Source: CAYWEM01 sp964457225 (lineage in GTDB: Bacteria; Acidobacteriota; Aminicenantia; UBA2199). From it: DNA of 14,533 bases. Position numbers and translations under genes: made by a program. Positions 7,326 through 14,533 of the stretch are shown piece after piece; within the stretch, counting starts at the first letter, position 1, and each line of letters starts with the position of its first letter. Under the pieces are notes generated by a model that had not been told where the DNA came from, ran no database searches, and saw nothing but the letters and a program-made list of their open reading frames with translations. The DNA lies in assembly GCA_964457225.1 (NCBI GenBank), contig CAYWEM010000025.1:1-14533 (forward strand). Direction: 5' to 3'.

Positions 7326-9644
7326 ATGCCCAAGCCTGAAAACGGTGCGCGCAAGCGAATCCTGTTGGTTGAAGATGATGCCGACCTGCGGGACTTGATC
7401 GCCGGCAGGCTGACCAGGGCGGGATATGAATGTGCCGGAGCGGCCGATGGAACAGAGGCCTTGGCTTACATCACCGATAACAGGCCGGATGCGCTGCTGC
7501 TGGACCAGAAACTGCCCGATATGACCGGGCGGCAGCTGCTGGAAAACCTGGCCGAACTGGGGCTTGGAGTACCCTTCATGGTCATGACCGGTCAGGGCGA
7601 TGAGCGCCTGGCGGTGGAAATGATGAAACTGGGCGCCGCCGATTACCTGCTCAAGGATACCGATTTTCTGGATATACTGCCCCTGGCGGTGGATAAACTT
7701 TTCAGGCTTGCCGATATGGAGCGGGAATTGCAGGAGACCCGCAATAACCTGATGAAAAGCGAGGAACTGCATCGCAAGCTGCTCACCACCGTGCCAGACC
7801 TGATCATGCAGACTGATCTGAACGGTCATATCACCTTTGTCAATGAGCACAGCTTTTCGAAACTGAAATACGTTCCCCGGGAAACATTGCACGGCCGCGA
7901 TATGCTTTCCTTTATCGCTGAAAAAGACCTGTCGCGGGCCAGGGAGAATACCGGGAAGATGTTCCATCATGCTCTCGGTCCCCAGGAATACCAGCTGTGC
8001 TTCGAGGACGGTACCACTCTGGATGCCGAGGTGAACGGCGACGTCATCTACGATGCCCAAAACAAACCAACGGGCATGGTTTACGTCATCCGCGACATCA
8101 CCGAGCGTAAGCGGGTCGAGGAAGCCTTACGGGAAGAACGGGAGCGACTGGAGCATATCCTGAGTATCACCGGAACCGGTATTGATATTGTTGATGGAGA
8201 TTTCAACCTGCATTTCGTTGATAAAGGCTGGCAGAAGATCTACGGTGATCCGACTGGGCGCAAGTGTTACGAGTATTTCAACGGCTTGAACGAACCCTGC
8301 CCGGGATGCGGCATTCCCATTGCCCTGGAAACCAGGCAGGTCACCGTAACCGAGGAAGTACTGCCCCGGGAAAACAACCGTATCGTCGAGGTCCACATCA
8401 TTCCCTTCCAGAATGCCGAGGGAAAATGGCTGGTGGCGGAATTCAACGTGGACATCACGCAACGCAAGCGGGCCGAAGCGGAAAAGGATAAACTCCAGGC
8501 CCAGCTGATCCAGGCCCAGAAGATGGAGTCAGTGGGCCGGCTGGCCGGCGGGGTGGCCCACGACTTCAACAACATGCTGGGGGTTATTTTGGGCCAGGCC
8601 GAGCTGGCCATGCTGAAGCTTGGGCCAAACGACCCCATTGGCAAAGGTTTGGTGGAAATTCAGAAAGCGGCCAGCCATTCGGCCGACCTCGTAAAACAAC
8701 TCCTGGCTTTCGCCCGCAAGCAGACCATTTCACCACGGCCGTTGAACCTCAACGATACGGTGGAAGGAATGCTGAACATGATACGGCGGCTGATCGGCGA
8801 GGACATCGATCTGCTCTGGAAACCCGGCCGGGACCTCTGGCCGGTGGAGATTGACCCGGTCCAGGTTGACCAGGTTCTGGCCAACCTCTGTGTCAATGCC
8901 CGGGATGCCATCTCCGGAGTGGGGAAGATCACCATCGAAACGGAACGGGTTGTTTTTAACCACGATTACTGTTCCCGTCACCCCGGATTCGTGCCCGGTG
9001 AATTCGTACTGCTGGCGGTCAGTGACAACGGCTGCGGCATGGATTCAGATACGCTCGCCCATCTGTTCGAACCGTTTTTCACCACCAAGGAAGTGGGAAG
9101 GGGTACCGGCCTGGGACTGGCCAGTGTCTACGGCGCGGTCAAGCAGAACCAGGGTTTCATCAACGTGTACAGCGAGCCGGGCCGGGGTTCCACCTTTAAA
9201 ATCTATTTGCCGCGCCACCTCGACCAAGCGGCGCTGATCCAGGAAAAACGACAGCAGCCCGCTGCTGAGCGCGGCAGTGAAACCATCCTGTTGGTGGAGG
9301 ATGAACCGATGATCCTGGATGTGATCAAGACGATGCTGGAGATGTTGGGGTACAATGTGTTGGCGGCCGGAACCCCGGGTGAGGCCCTGCGCCTGGCCCG
9401 CGAATACAAAGGCTGGATCCACCTGCTGATGACCGACGTGGTCATGCCCGAGATGAACGGCCGCGACCTGGCCGGGAAAATGCTCTCTCTTTATCCGGAC
9501 ATCAAACGTCTGTTCATGTCGGGTTACACGGCCAATGTCATCGCCCACCACGGAGTGCTGGAAGAAGGTGTTTATTTCATCCAGAAACCATTTTCATTGG
9601 ACAGCCTGGGAGCTAAAATCGGGGAGGCTTTGGAAAGAAAATGA
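7326..9644 (+). CDS. Hybrid histidine kinase REC-PAS-PAS-HisKA-HATPase-REC
   Basis: 772 residues. AGGAG at 7311-7315 overlaps the previous stop and sits ten bases before ATG 7326. REC1 (about 10-128) has D17/D18, D60 and K110, but K110 is followed by Asp rather than Pro. PAS1 (about 146-262) ends in DITERK. PAS2 (about 270-385) carries an inserted Cys motif, C314 then CPGC with C325/C328, and ends in DITQRK. The kinase core has H412 in AHDFNN, N520/N524, D567-NGCGM as G1 and GTGLGL (593-598) as G2. The C-terminal REC has D704 and K754. There is no membrane segment. The kinase plus terminal REC (about residues 393-772) is closely similar to residues 885-1262 of the hybrid kinase at 664, including the shared motifs LLAFARKQTI, RRLIGEDIDL and FMSGYTA. 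Two receivers flanking the kinase suggest input from another kinase and onward relay, but no HPt is seen nearby. Confidence 0.93.
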   Translation: MPKPENGARKRILLVEDDADLRDLIAGRLTRAGYECAGAADGTEALAYITDNRPDALLLDQKLPDMTGRQLLENLAELGLGVPFMVMTGQGDERLAVEMMKLGAADYLLKDTDFLDILPLAVDKLFRLADMERELQETRNNLMKSEELHRKLLTTVPDLIMQTDLNGHITFVNEHSFSKLKYVPRETLHGRDMLSFIAEKDLSRARENTGKMFHHALGPQEYQLCFEDGTTLDAEVNGDVIYDAQNKPTGMVYVIRDITERKRVEEALREERERLEHILSITGTGIDIVDGDFNLHFVDKGWQKIYGDPTGRKCYEYFNGLNEPCPGCGIPIALETRQVTVTEEVLPRENNRIVEVHIIPFQNAEGKWLVAEFNVDITQRKRAEAEKDKLQAQLIQAQKMESVGRLAGGVAHDFNNMLGVILGQAELAMLKLGPNDPIGKGLVEIQKAASHSADLVKQLLAFARKQTISPRPLNLNDTVEGMLNMIRRLIGEDIDLLWKPGRDLWPVEIDPVQVDQVLANLCVNARDAISGVGKITIETERVVFNHDYCSRHPGFVPGEFVLLAVSDNGCGMDSDTLAHLFEPFFTTKEVGRGTGLGLASVYGAVKQNQGFINVYSEPGRGSTFKIYLPRHLDQAALIQEKRQQPAAERGSETILLVEDEPMILDVIKTMLEMLGYNVLAAGTPGEALRLAREYKGWIHLLMTDVVMPEMNGRDLAGKMLSLYPDIKRLFMSGYTANVIAHHGVLEEGVYFIQKPFSLDSLGAKIGEALERK

Positions 9645-9710
9645 TGAAACAGGAAGATCGGGGAAATGGTACTCAATGATGAAGTGTTCACGCCGTAAAT
9701 TGGGGACAAG
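9645..9710 (+). other. 66-base intergenic gap
   Basis: I see no hairpin-plus-T-run terminator and no convincing promoter here. A GGGGA at 9702-9706 serves as a modest ribosome binding site for ATG 9711. An 11-codon frame from ATG 9644 overlaps the previous stop but looks incidental. Confidence 0.5.
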
Positions 9711-11744
9711 ATGAACAATCAAGAATCCCGATCGGAAGTAAAAATCAAGGCAATCATCGCTTTATTCTCGATTATTGCTCTGGGATTATGTGCCTGGTTT
9801 TTTAGTATTGGTTACTTTGCAATCGTCCAGAATCTGCTTTACCTGCCGATCATCGTCGCCTGCGCATATTTCACCAAGCGCGGACTTGTCTTCTCCACGG
9901 TCATTGCCCTGGTTTATCTCATACTGCTGGTCATGTTTTCAAATAATCATACTGTTATTCTGGGAGGTGCAGTCAGGAGCATTGTGTTTGTCGTCGTCGG
10001 AGCGGTTGTCGCTTTTATCACCATAAAAAAACAGTCGGCTGAGAAGGAATTGTTCTCCTACAAAGGACATCTGGAGTCACTGGTTGCCGAGAAAACGACG
10101 AGCCTGGAACAGCTCGTCCATGAGAAAACCACCGTCATCAACGAACTCAAGCAGATGGAAAAAGAGCTCCTGGAGACAAAGCAAAGACTGCTTATGGCCA
10201 ATAAAGCCACAAATGACGTCATATGGGACTGGGATGTACGCAGTGATATGCAACAGTGGAATGAGACTGGAACAGCTGTCTTCGGCTGGACCGAGATCGT
10301 TGAGCGCCCGGTGAACGCGCACTGGTGGGTCGAGCGGGTGCATCCGGATGACCGGGAGCGGGTGCACGATTCTTTCTTTGCCGTTGTGAACAATCCTGAG
10401 CTTGATGTCTGGCGTGACGAATACCATTTTCTTAAAACCGACGGCACCTATGCCGATGTCCTGGATCGCGGCTATGTTCTGCGGGATGAAAAAGGCAAGG
10501 CCATTCGCATGGTCGGGGCCATGCAGGATATCACCGCGCATAAAAAAGCGGAGAAAGCTCTGCTCCAGGCAAAAAAAGCTGAAAGCCTGGAGCACATGGC
10601 CGGAGCTGTAGCCCACCACTACAACAACTTAATGGGAATCGTGCTGGGCAACCTGGAGCTGACCGAGCTCCCCGGCTTTGCCCCGGAGCAGGTGGCCAGC
10701 CTGCTGATCGAAGCCAGAAGGGCTGCAAGCCGGGCGGCTGACCTCAGCAACCTCATGCTGGCCTACCTGGGTTTGTCGACGGGAAAAAGGAAGTCGCTGG
10801 ACCTGGGGGCGGTCTGCCGCGAGGTCCTGGCCGATATCCTGCCCCGGTTGCCTCAAAAAACTCGACTCGAACTTTCCGGCTTGCCGGATGGCCTGATCGT
10901 GCGGGCCGACAGCGCCCAGATGCGGCAGCTGCTGGATGCCCTGGTGACCAACGCGGTCGAATCCTTTGAAGACGAAGAAGGTGTCATCACGGTGATGGTG
11001 ACTGAAGCACCGGCCGCAGACCTGCCGGTTGCTGGAGTGAAACCAGTGGACTGGCGGCCCGAGGGCGGGCGGCGCTGTGCTTGCCTTGAGGTGGCCGATA
11101 CTGGGCCCGGCATGACCCCGGAAACCCTGGAGAAGGTCTTCGACCCCTTCTTTTCCACCAGGTTTACGGGCCGGGGACTGGGATTGCCGGTAGTCCTGGG
11201 CATCGTCAAAGCCCATGAGGGCGGAATCATCCTGGAAAGCCGCCCCGGATCGGGAACGATCGTCCGAATATTATTGCCGCTTTCGGAAGAGAAGCCGGCA
11301 GTACGACCCTCCTCATCCTCCCCATCTGCGCCTTTTCCAAAACAGGGCCTGGTACTGGTGGTGGATGACGAACCCGCCCTGAGAAAAATGGCGCAGCTCA
11401 TGCTGACCAGCCTCGGCTTCGAAACGGTCTCTGCCCCGAACGGTGCCGAGGCCCTGGAACTTTTCCGGCGTCGTCCGCAGGAGTTTCTCTGCGTGCTGTG
11501 CGACCTGACCATGCCCGGAATGAGCGGCTGGGAAACTCTGGCGGTCCTGCGGAGCATACGTGCGGATATTCCGGTGATCCTGTGCAGCGGACACAACGAA
11601 GCCGCCGTAATGGCTTACGTCCAAACCGACATGCCCCAGGTTTTCCTGGGCAAACCCTACGACAAGGCCAAGCTGACCGCAGCCCTCGCCGCGGTATGTT
11701 CAACCATAACTCCGGTTATGAAGCCTCCTGGCGAGTCAGGATGA
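9711..11744 (+). CDS. Membrane hybrid histidine kinase, 4TM-PAS-HisKA-HATPase-REC
   Basis: 677 residues. It is the only protein in the window with membrane segments: four hydrophobic helices at about 12-33, 36-54, 58-77 and 84-105, with very short loops and a LYLPIIVACAYF motif of the kind seen in multi-helix kinase N-termini. A coiled coil (about 107-160) leads to one PAS_3-like domain (about 163-285, HPDD and DITAHK). The kinase core is divergent: the H-box reads AHHYNN, with H302 as likely phospho-acceptor and His in place of the usual Asp after it. The N-box keeps N414 but has Ala at the first Asn position. The G1 motif is D463-TGPGM and the G2 motif is GRGLGL (487-492). The C-terminal REC has D552/D553, D598 and K648-P649. 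Signal type is unknown; the short loops argue for sensing within or near the membrane. The last codons overlap an ATGA, but the next open frame appears spurious. Confidence 0.9.
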   Translation: MNNQESRSEVKIKAIIALFSIIALGLCAWFFSIGYFAIVQNLLYLPIIVACAYFTKRGLVFSTVIALVYLILLVMFSNNHTVILGGAVRSIVFVVVGAVVAFITIKKQSAEKELFSYKGHLESLVAEKTTSLEQLVHEKTTVINELKQMEKELLETKQRLLMANKATNDVIWDWDVRSDMQQWNETGTAVFGWTEIVERPVNAHWWVERVHPDDRERVHDSFFAVVNNPELDVWRDEYHFLKTDGTYADVLDRGYVLRDEKGKAIRMVGAMQDITAHKKAEKALLQAKKAESLEHMAGAVAHHYNNLMGIVLGNLELTELPGFAPEQVASLLIEARRAASRAADLSNLMLAYLGLSTGKRKSLDLGAVCREVLADILPRLPQKTRLELSGLPDGLIVRADSAQMRQLLDALVTNAVESFEDEEGVITVMVTEAPAADLPVAGVKPVDWRPEGGRRCACLEVADTGPGMTPETLEKVFDPFFSTRFTGRGLGLPVVLGIVKAHEGGIILESRPGSGTIVRILLPLSEEKPAVRPSSSSPSAPFPKQGLVLVVDDEPALRKMAQLMLTSLGFETVSAPNGAEALELFRRRPQEFLCVLCDLTMPGMSGWETLAVLRSIRADIPVILCSGHNEAAVMAYVQTDMPQVFLGKPYDKAKLTAALAAVCSTITPVMKPPGESG

Positions 11745-11780
11745 CCTTGAAAAAAGGAATGGAGGGACGAGCTGGTCAAC

Positions 11781-11862
11781 CTGGCGGCAGATCTGATGAT
11801 CCTGGAGTTGAGCAAGACGATGCTGGACAGCCTGGACAAAGTTCAGGGATGCCCTGGAATGA
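11781..11862 (+). pseudogene. Remnant of a hybrid-kinase receiver domain
   Basis: 11795-11827 matches 9308-9340, the start of the terminal receiver of the hybrid kinase at 7326, at 30 of 33 bases and encodes MILELSKTML. From 11824 the sequence instead matches the very end of that receiver: TGGACAGCCTGG is identical to 9598-9609. Then 11841-11863 matches 4431-4453, the final codons of the hybrid kinase at 664, at 19 of 23 bases (KFRDALE-stop, TGA 11860-11862). The join falls in a shared TGGA, and relative to the paralogue 261 bases (87 codons) are missing. A further two-base loss puts the two parts out of frame, and an upstream in-frame TGA (11748-11750) closes the reading frame. This is a dead fragment of a fourth HDFNN-type hybrid kinase, most of which is gone. 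The base matches are direct observation; the deletion history is inference. Confidence 0.72.
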
Positions 11863-11949
11863 GGATGACCAGTACAGCGCAAGTCAATTTCACGGTAATG
11901 GTATCTGGAAAAACGGAATTGAATTAATTCTCACTGGAGGCGGACGGCC
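11863..11949 (+). other. 87-base spacer (copy B of duplicated arrangement)
   Basis: The spacer lies between the remnant stop and ATG 11950 and is exactly as long as the spacer at 4453-4539. Similarity to that spacer is patchy (for example the first 17 bases share ACCA and GCG). It ends with a good Shine-Dalgarno site that copy A lacks. No terminator or clear promoter is visible. Confidence 0.55.
11936..11940 (+). promoter_or_regulatory. Ribosome binding site for the last kinase
   Basis: GGAGG lies nine bases before ATG 11950. It supports that start for the last kinase and, by paralogy, the ATG 4540 start of the other PAS kinase. Confidence 0.7.
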
Positions 11950-12291
11950 ATGAATAGTAAGCTCGAACGGGTACTCAACAGCACGATGCTGGGTTATGCC
12001 CATCACCGGATCATTCTCGATGAGCAGGGCCGGCCCTGTGACTACGAGTTTCTCGAAGTCAATGAAACCTTTGAAAAACTGACCGGATTGAAAAAAAAGC
12101 AACTCATCGGCCGGACCGTCCGCCAGGTGTTACCTGGAATTGAAAAAGCTGAATTCGACTGGATCGGTTGTTACGGGTCTGTGGCTCTCGGGGGTGGGGA
12201 TAAAGAGTTCGAGCAATACAGCGAGCCCTTGAAAAGATGGTACCGGGTACACGTCAGCTCCCCGGAAAAATACTATTTTTCAACCTTGTTT
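11950..12291 (+). repeat. Duplicated N-terminal PAS module, copy B
   Basis: This is the counterpart of 4540-4881: about 93 of 114 codons encode the same residue, with no gaps and with the same start codon position. Similarity ends around codon 114, where the protein changes to a GAF-like domain instead of a second PAS. Confidence 0.85.
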
Positions 12292-14533
12292 ATCGAAGTC
12301 AACCTGGATTATTTCATGGCGGAAGCTTTAAACGATTTAAGTGCGTATTCGATTGACCATGAAAGTTATCAGAAAATAACCGAGAAAATGCTGATGCTTT
12401 CCGGGGCAAAATACGTCAGTCTCAATGTGTTTGAAAAAAACGGCCGGGATTTTAAAACCGTCGCCGTGGCCGGCATAGGCAAGCACCTGGAAAAGGCTGC
12501 GGCCATACTGGGTTATGAAATAGTCGGGAAAGAATGGCAATACGATCCTGAACGTGAAATAAGAATCAAAAACAGCAAGACAACGGTTTTCAAGAGCCTT
12601 GCTGATCTTTCCGGCAAGGCCATCCCGGGTCCGGTTGTGAAACTACTGGAAAAAACCTTCGGCATCGGCAAATTTGTCGTTGTTAAGGCCACCAAGGATG
12701 AACGAATGCTGGGTGATTTCACCCTGGTTTTTGCCTCGGGAAAAGAACTGAAAAACAGTGTAATGGTTGAGGTTTTCTCTGATATCACCGGCTTGCTTTT
12801 AAGCCGGATCAATGCAGAAGAGGAATTGATAAAACAAAAAGAGGAACTGGAAGGTTTTTTTACGGTGAATCTTGATCTCTTGTGCATCGCCGACCTGGAG
12901 GGCAGGTTCATCAAGACCAATGAAGCCTGGACCCGGGTGCTGGGCTATTCGACCCGGGAACTGAATCAGAAAAAATTTCTCGAATTCGTCCATCCCGACG
13001 ATCTCCAGGCGACGCTCGAAGCCATGGCCGCTCTGGGCAGCGGTCAGGACGTGCTCAATTTCACCAACCGCTACCGCTGCCGTGATGGTTCCTATCGCTA
13101 CATCGAATGGAGATCGCATCCAAAAGGCAAGCTGATCTACGCCGCGGCCCGGGATATCACCGAACGCCTGCAAGCTGAGGAGGCTTTGAGGGAGCGGGAA
13201 GAGGAAACTGATTCCATCCTGAAAAGCATGGATGACCTGGTGTTCGTACTTGATCGGGACCTGGTTTTTAAAAGAGTTCATAAGCCTGAATCTGAATTAC
13301 TGTTACTGGAGCCGGCGCAATTCTTGGGGAAAAGCTTTGCTGAAATCGGCTTTCCCGAGCCGGCTTACGGAAATCTGCGTACAGCGCTGGTTCAATGCCT
13401 GCAGACTGGAAATCCCGTGTCAACGGTTTACTGTTTGGATTTGCCGACCGGACAGGCCTGGTATGATGCCAGAATAAGCGTAACCAAGGATTCTGACGGG
13501 AACCCTTCAGGTTTGACCTGTGTCATCAGAAATATCACCGAAAGAGTCAGCCGGGAGCAGGAGTTGGCCCGGGGAAAAAAAGAAACGGATCAGTTTTTCA
13601 ATCAGTCTCTGCACGGCTTCTTCTTTTTCATGCTCGACGAGCCCATCGCCTGGAATGACGAAGCCGACAAGGATAACCTGCTGGAATACGTGCTGGATCA
13701 TCAGCGCCTGACCCGGGTCAACCAGGCCATGCTGGATCAGTACGGGGCGCGGGAAGAAGATTTGATCGGTATGACCGTCCGGAAGCTCTTCGGCCACGAT
13801 CTCGACCACGCCCGGGAAATATGGAGAGGGCTGTTTGACCGGGGGCAGTGGCACGTGGAGACCAGGGAACAGCGGCTGGATGGCACACCTGTGGTGATTG
13901 ACGGGGATTATACTTGCCTCTACGATGAACAGGGCCGCATTGCCGGGCATTTCGGAGTGCAGGTGGACGTTACCGAGCGCAAGATCACCGAAAACAAGCT
14001 GAAAGAAAGTGAAGCCAGGATGCGGGCCATCAGCCAGTCGGCCCACGATGCCATCGTCATGCTTGATCCCAGGGGCAATGTTTCCTTCTGGAATCCCGCA
14101 GCTGAAAAGATCTTTGGTTATGAAAGCAGGGAAATGATTGGCCGGAATCTGCACCAGATTATAGCCCCCGGCCGTTACCAGGAGGCGTATTGTTCCGGGT
14201 TTGAAAAGTTCCGGATAACCGGGCAGGGCAATGCCGTGGGGCAAACACTGGAACTCCAGGGACTTCACCGCAACGGTCAGGAGATTCCGGTTGAATTGTC
14301 CCTGTCGGTTATTAAACTTGATGACGGATGGAATGCAGTGGGTATTATGCGCGACATCACTGAGCGCAAACAGGCTGAAAAAAAACTGGAAGGGTATGCG
14401 CAACAGATGGAGTACAAGAATATCGATCTGGATCTGGCCCTTTCCCGGAGCCGGATGCTGGCGGAACAGGCTGAACTGGCCAGCCGGGCCAAGTCTGAAT
14501 TTTTGGCCAACATGAGTCACGAGATCCGCACGC
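11950..14533 (+). CDS. PAS-GAF-PAS(4) sensor histidine kinase, 3' end missing
   Basis: The frame is open from ATG 11950 to the window edge, 861 complete codons without a stop, so the gene is cut by the window. Domains in order: PAS1 (about 8-115), paralogous to the PAS1 of the kinase at 4540; a GAF-like domain (about 126-290); PAS2 (298-412, HPDD, DITER); PAS3 (415-535, NITER); PAS4 (545-682, carrying GFFFFMLDEPIAW and DVTERK); PAS5 (687-810, DITERK); a coiled coil; and the start of HisKA with the H-box FLANMSHEIRT and phospho-acceptor H857. This H-box is the common HEIRT type, unlike the HDFNN or HDLRSPL types upstream, so its kinase core is of separate origin. No membrane segment is seen. 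The ATPase domain and possibly receivers or HPt should follow beyond the edge. The PAS1 ending lacks the usual DITE motif and reads IEVN, marking the join to the GAF region. Confidence 0.9.
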   Translation, partial: MNSKLERVLNSTMLGYAHHRIILDEQGRPCDYEFLEVNETFEKLTGLKKKQLIGRTVRQVLPGIEKAEFDWIGCYGSVALGGGDKEFEQYSEPLKRWYRVHVSSPEKYYFSTLFIEVNLDYFMAEALNDLSAYSIDHESYQKITEKMLMLSGAKYVSLNVFEKNGRDFKTVAVAGIGKHLEKAAAILGYEIVGKEWQYDPEREIRIKNSKTTVFKSLADLSGKAIPGPVVKLLEKTFGIGKFVVVKATKDERMLGDFTLVFASGKELKNSVMVEVFSDITGLLLSRINAEEELIKQKEELEGFFTVNLDLLCIADLEGRFIKTNEAWTRVLGYSTRELNQKKFLEFVHPDDLQATLEAMAALGSGQDVLNFTNRYRCRDGSYRYIEWRSHPKGKLIYAAARDITERLQAEEALREREEETDSILKSMDDLVFVLDRDLVFKRVHKPESELLLLEPAQFLGKSFAEIGFPEPAYGNLRTALVQCLQTGNPVSTVYCLDLPTGQAWYDARISVTKDSDGNPSGLTCVIRNITERVSREQELARGKKETDQFFNQSLHGFFFFMLDEPIAWNDEADKDNLLEYVLDHQRLTRVNQAMLDQYGAREEDLIGMTVRKLFGHDLDHAREIWRGLFDRGQWHVETREQRLDGTPVVIDGDYTCLYDEQGRIAGHFGVQVDVTERKITENKLKESEARMRAISQSAHDAIVMLDPRGNVSFWNPAAEKIFGYESREMIGRNLHQIIAPGRYQEAYCSGFEKFRITGQGNAVGQTLELQGLHRNGQEIPVELSLSVIKLDDGWNAVGIMRDITERKQAEKKLEGYAQQMEYKNIDLDLALSRSRMLAEQAELASRAKSEFLANMSHEIRT

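Noticed and set aside
9644..9679. 11-codon frame overlapping the stop of the 7326 kinase
   Set aside because: It is too short, has no recognisable peptide and no ribosome binding site of its own.
11750..11757. A-run (AAAAAAGG) as a programmed frameshift site
   Set aside because: A minus-one shift does not join the frames; only a plus-one change would link to the MILELSKTML frame, and the downstream part is broken again by a two-base loss. Decay is simpler.
11741..11953. 70-codon open frame overlapping both neighbours by ATGA
   Set aside because: It looked like a coupled small gene, but base-level matches to a receiver lie in other frames of the same DNA. Its Gly/Pro/Asp/Gln-rich product is therefore best explained as an out-of-frame reading of a pseudogene.
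13507..14520. 337-codon minus-strand open frame
   Set aside because: It lies wholly opposite well-supported PAS and kinase coding sequence. Its Pro/His/Phe-rich translation matches no family I recognise and is the usual antisense effect of GC-rich codon use.
1..14533. CRISPR arrays, tRNA/rRNA genes, insertion sequences, transposon ends
   Set aside because: No regularly spaced direct repeats, RNA gene motifs or transposase-like frames were seen. The repeats present are paralogous coding modules.

Overview
The window is a dense run of two-component signalling genes, all on the plus strand and packed head to tail. It fits a GC-rich, signalling-rich environmental bacterium. The best guess is a deltaproteobacterium (Desulfobacterota or relatives), because the architectures seen here are common there: HDFNN-type hybrid kinases, a PocR sensory domain inside a kinase, and a response regulator with a four-cysteine tail. 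There is no 16S or housekeeping marker, so this assignment is inference.

Layout. (1) 2-52: C-terminal tail of an upstream gene. (2) 63-674: receiver with a Cys-rich tail. It overlaps by 11 bases (3) 664-4452, a large soluble hybrid kinase REC-REC-PocR-PAS-PAS-PAS-HisKA-HATPase-REC. (4) 4540-6825: four-PAS kinase without a receiver, followed by (5) 6866-7312, a single-domain Rcp1-like receiver, which is its likely partner. (6) 7326-9644: hybrid kinase REC-PAS-PAS-HisKA-HATPase-REC, whose kinase-REC half is a close paralogue of that in gene 3. (7) 9711-11744: four-helix membrane hybrid kinase. (8) 11781-11862: broken remnant of a receiver domain. (9) 11950 to the window end: a PAS-GAF-PAS4-HisKA kinase cut off just after its phospho-accepting histidine. 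Gaps are 0 to 205 bases, no terminator hairpin was found, and one long transcript or a few nested ones is plausible.

Together I count about 15 PAS, one PocR, one GAF, eight receivers and five histidine kinase cores. No DNA-binding, GGDEF/EAL, methyl-accepting or HPt domain is present, so outputs and phosphotransfer intermediates must be encoded elsewhere or lie in the receivers themselves. The most informative feature is evolutionary. The remnant at 11781-11862, an 87-base spacer and the first PAS domain of the last gene repeat the organisation at 4431-4881 (end of hybrid kinase, 87-base spacer, same PAS domain). This indicates a segmental duplication followed by deletion of one hybrid kinase and domain swapping downstream of the first PAS. 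I did not find a clearly new type of system. The rest is an unusually concentrated but recognisable phosphorelay array.
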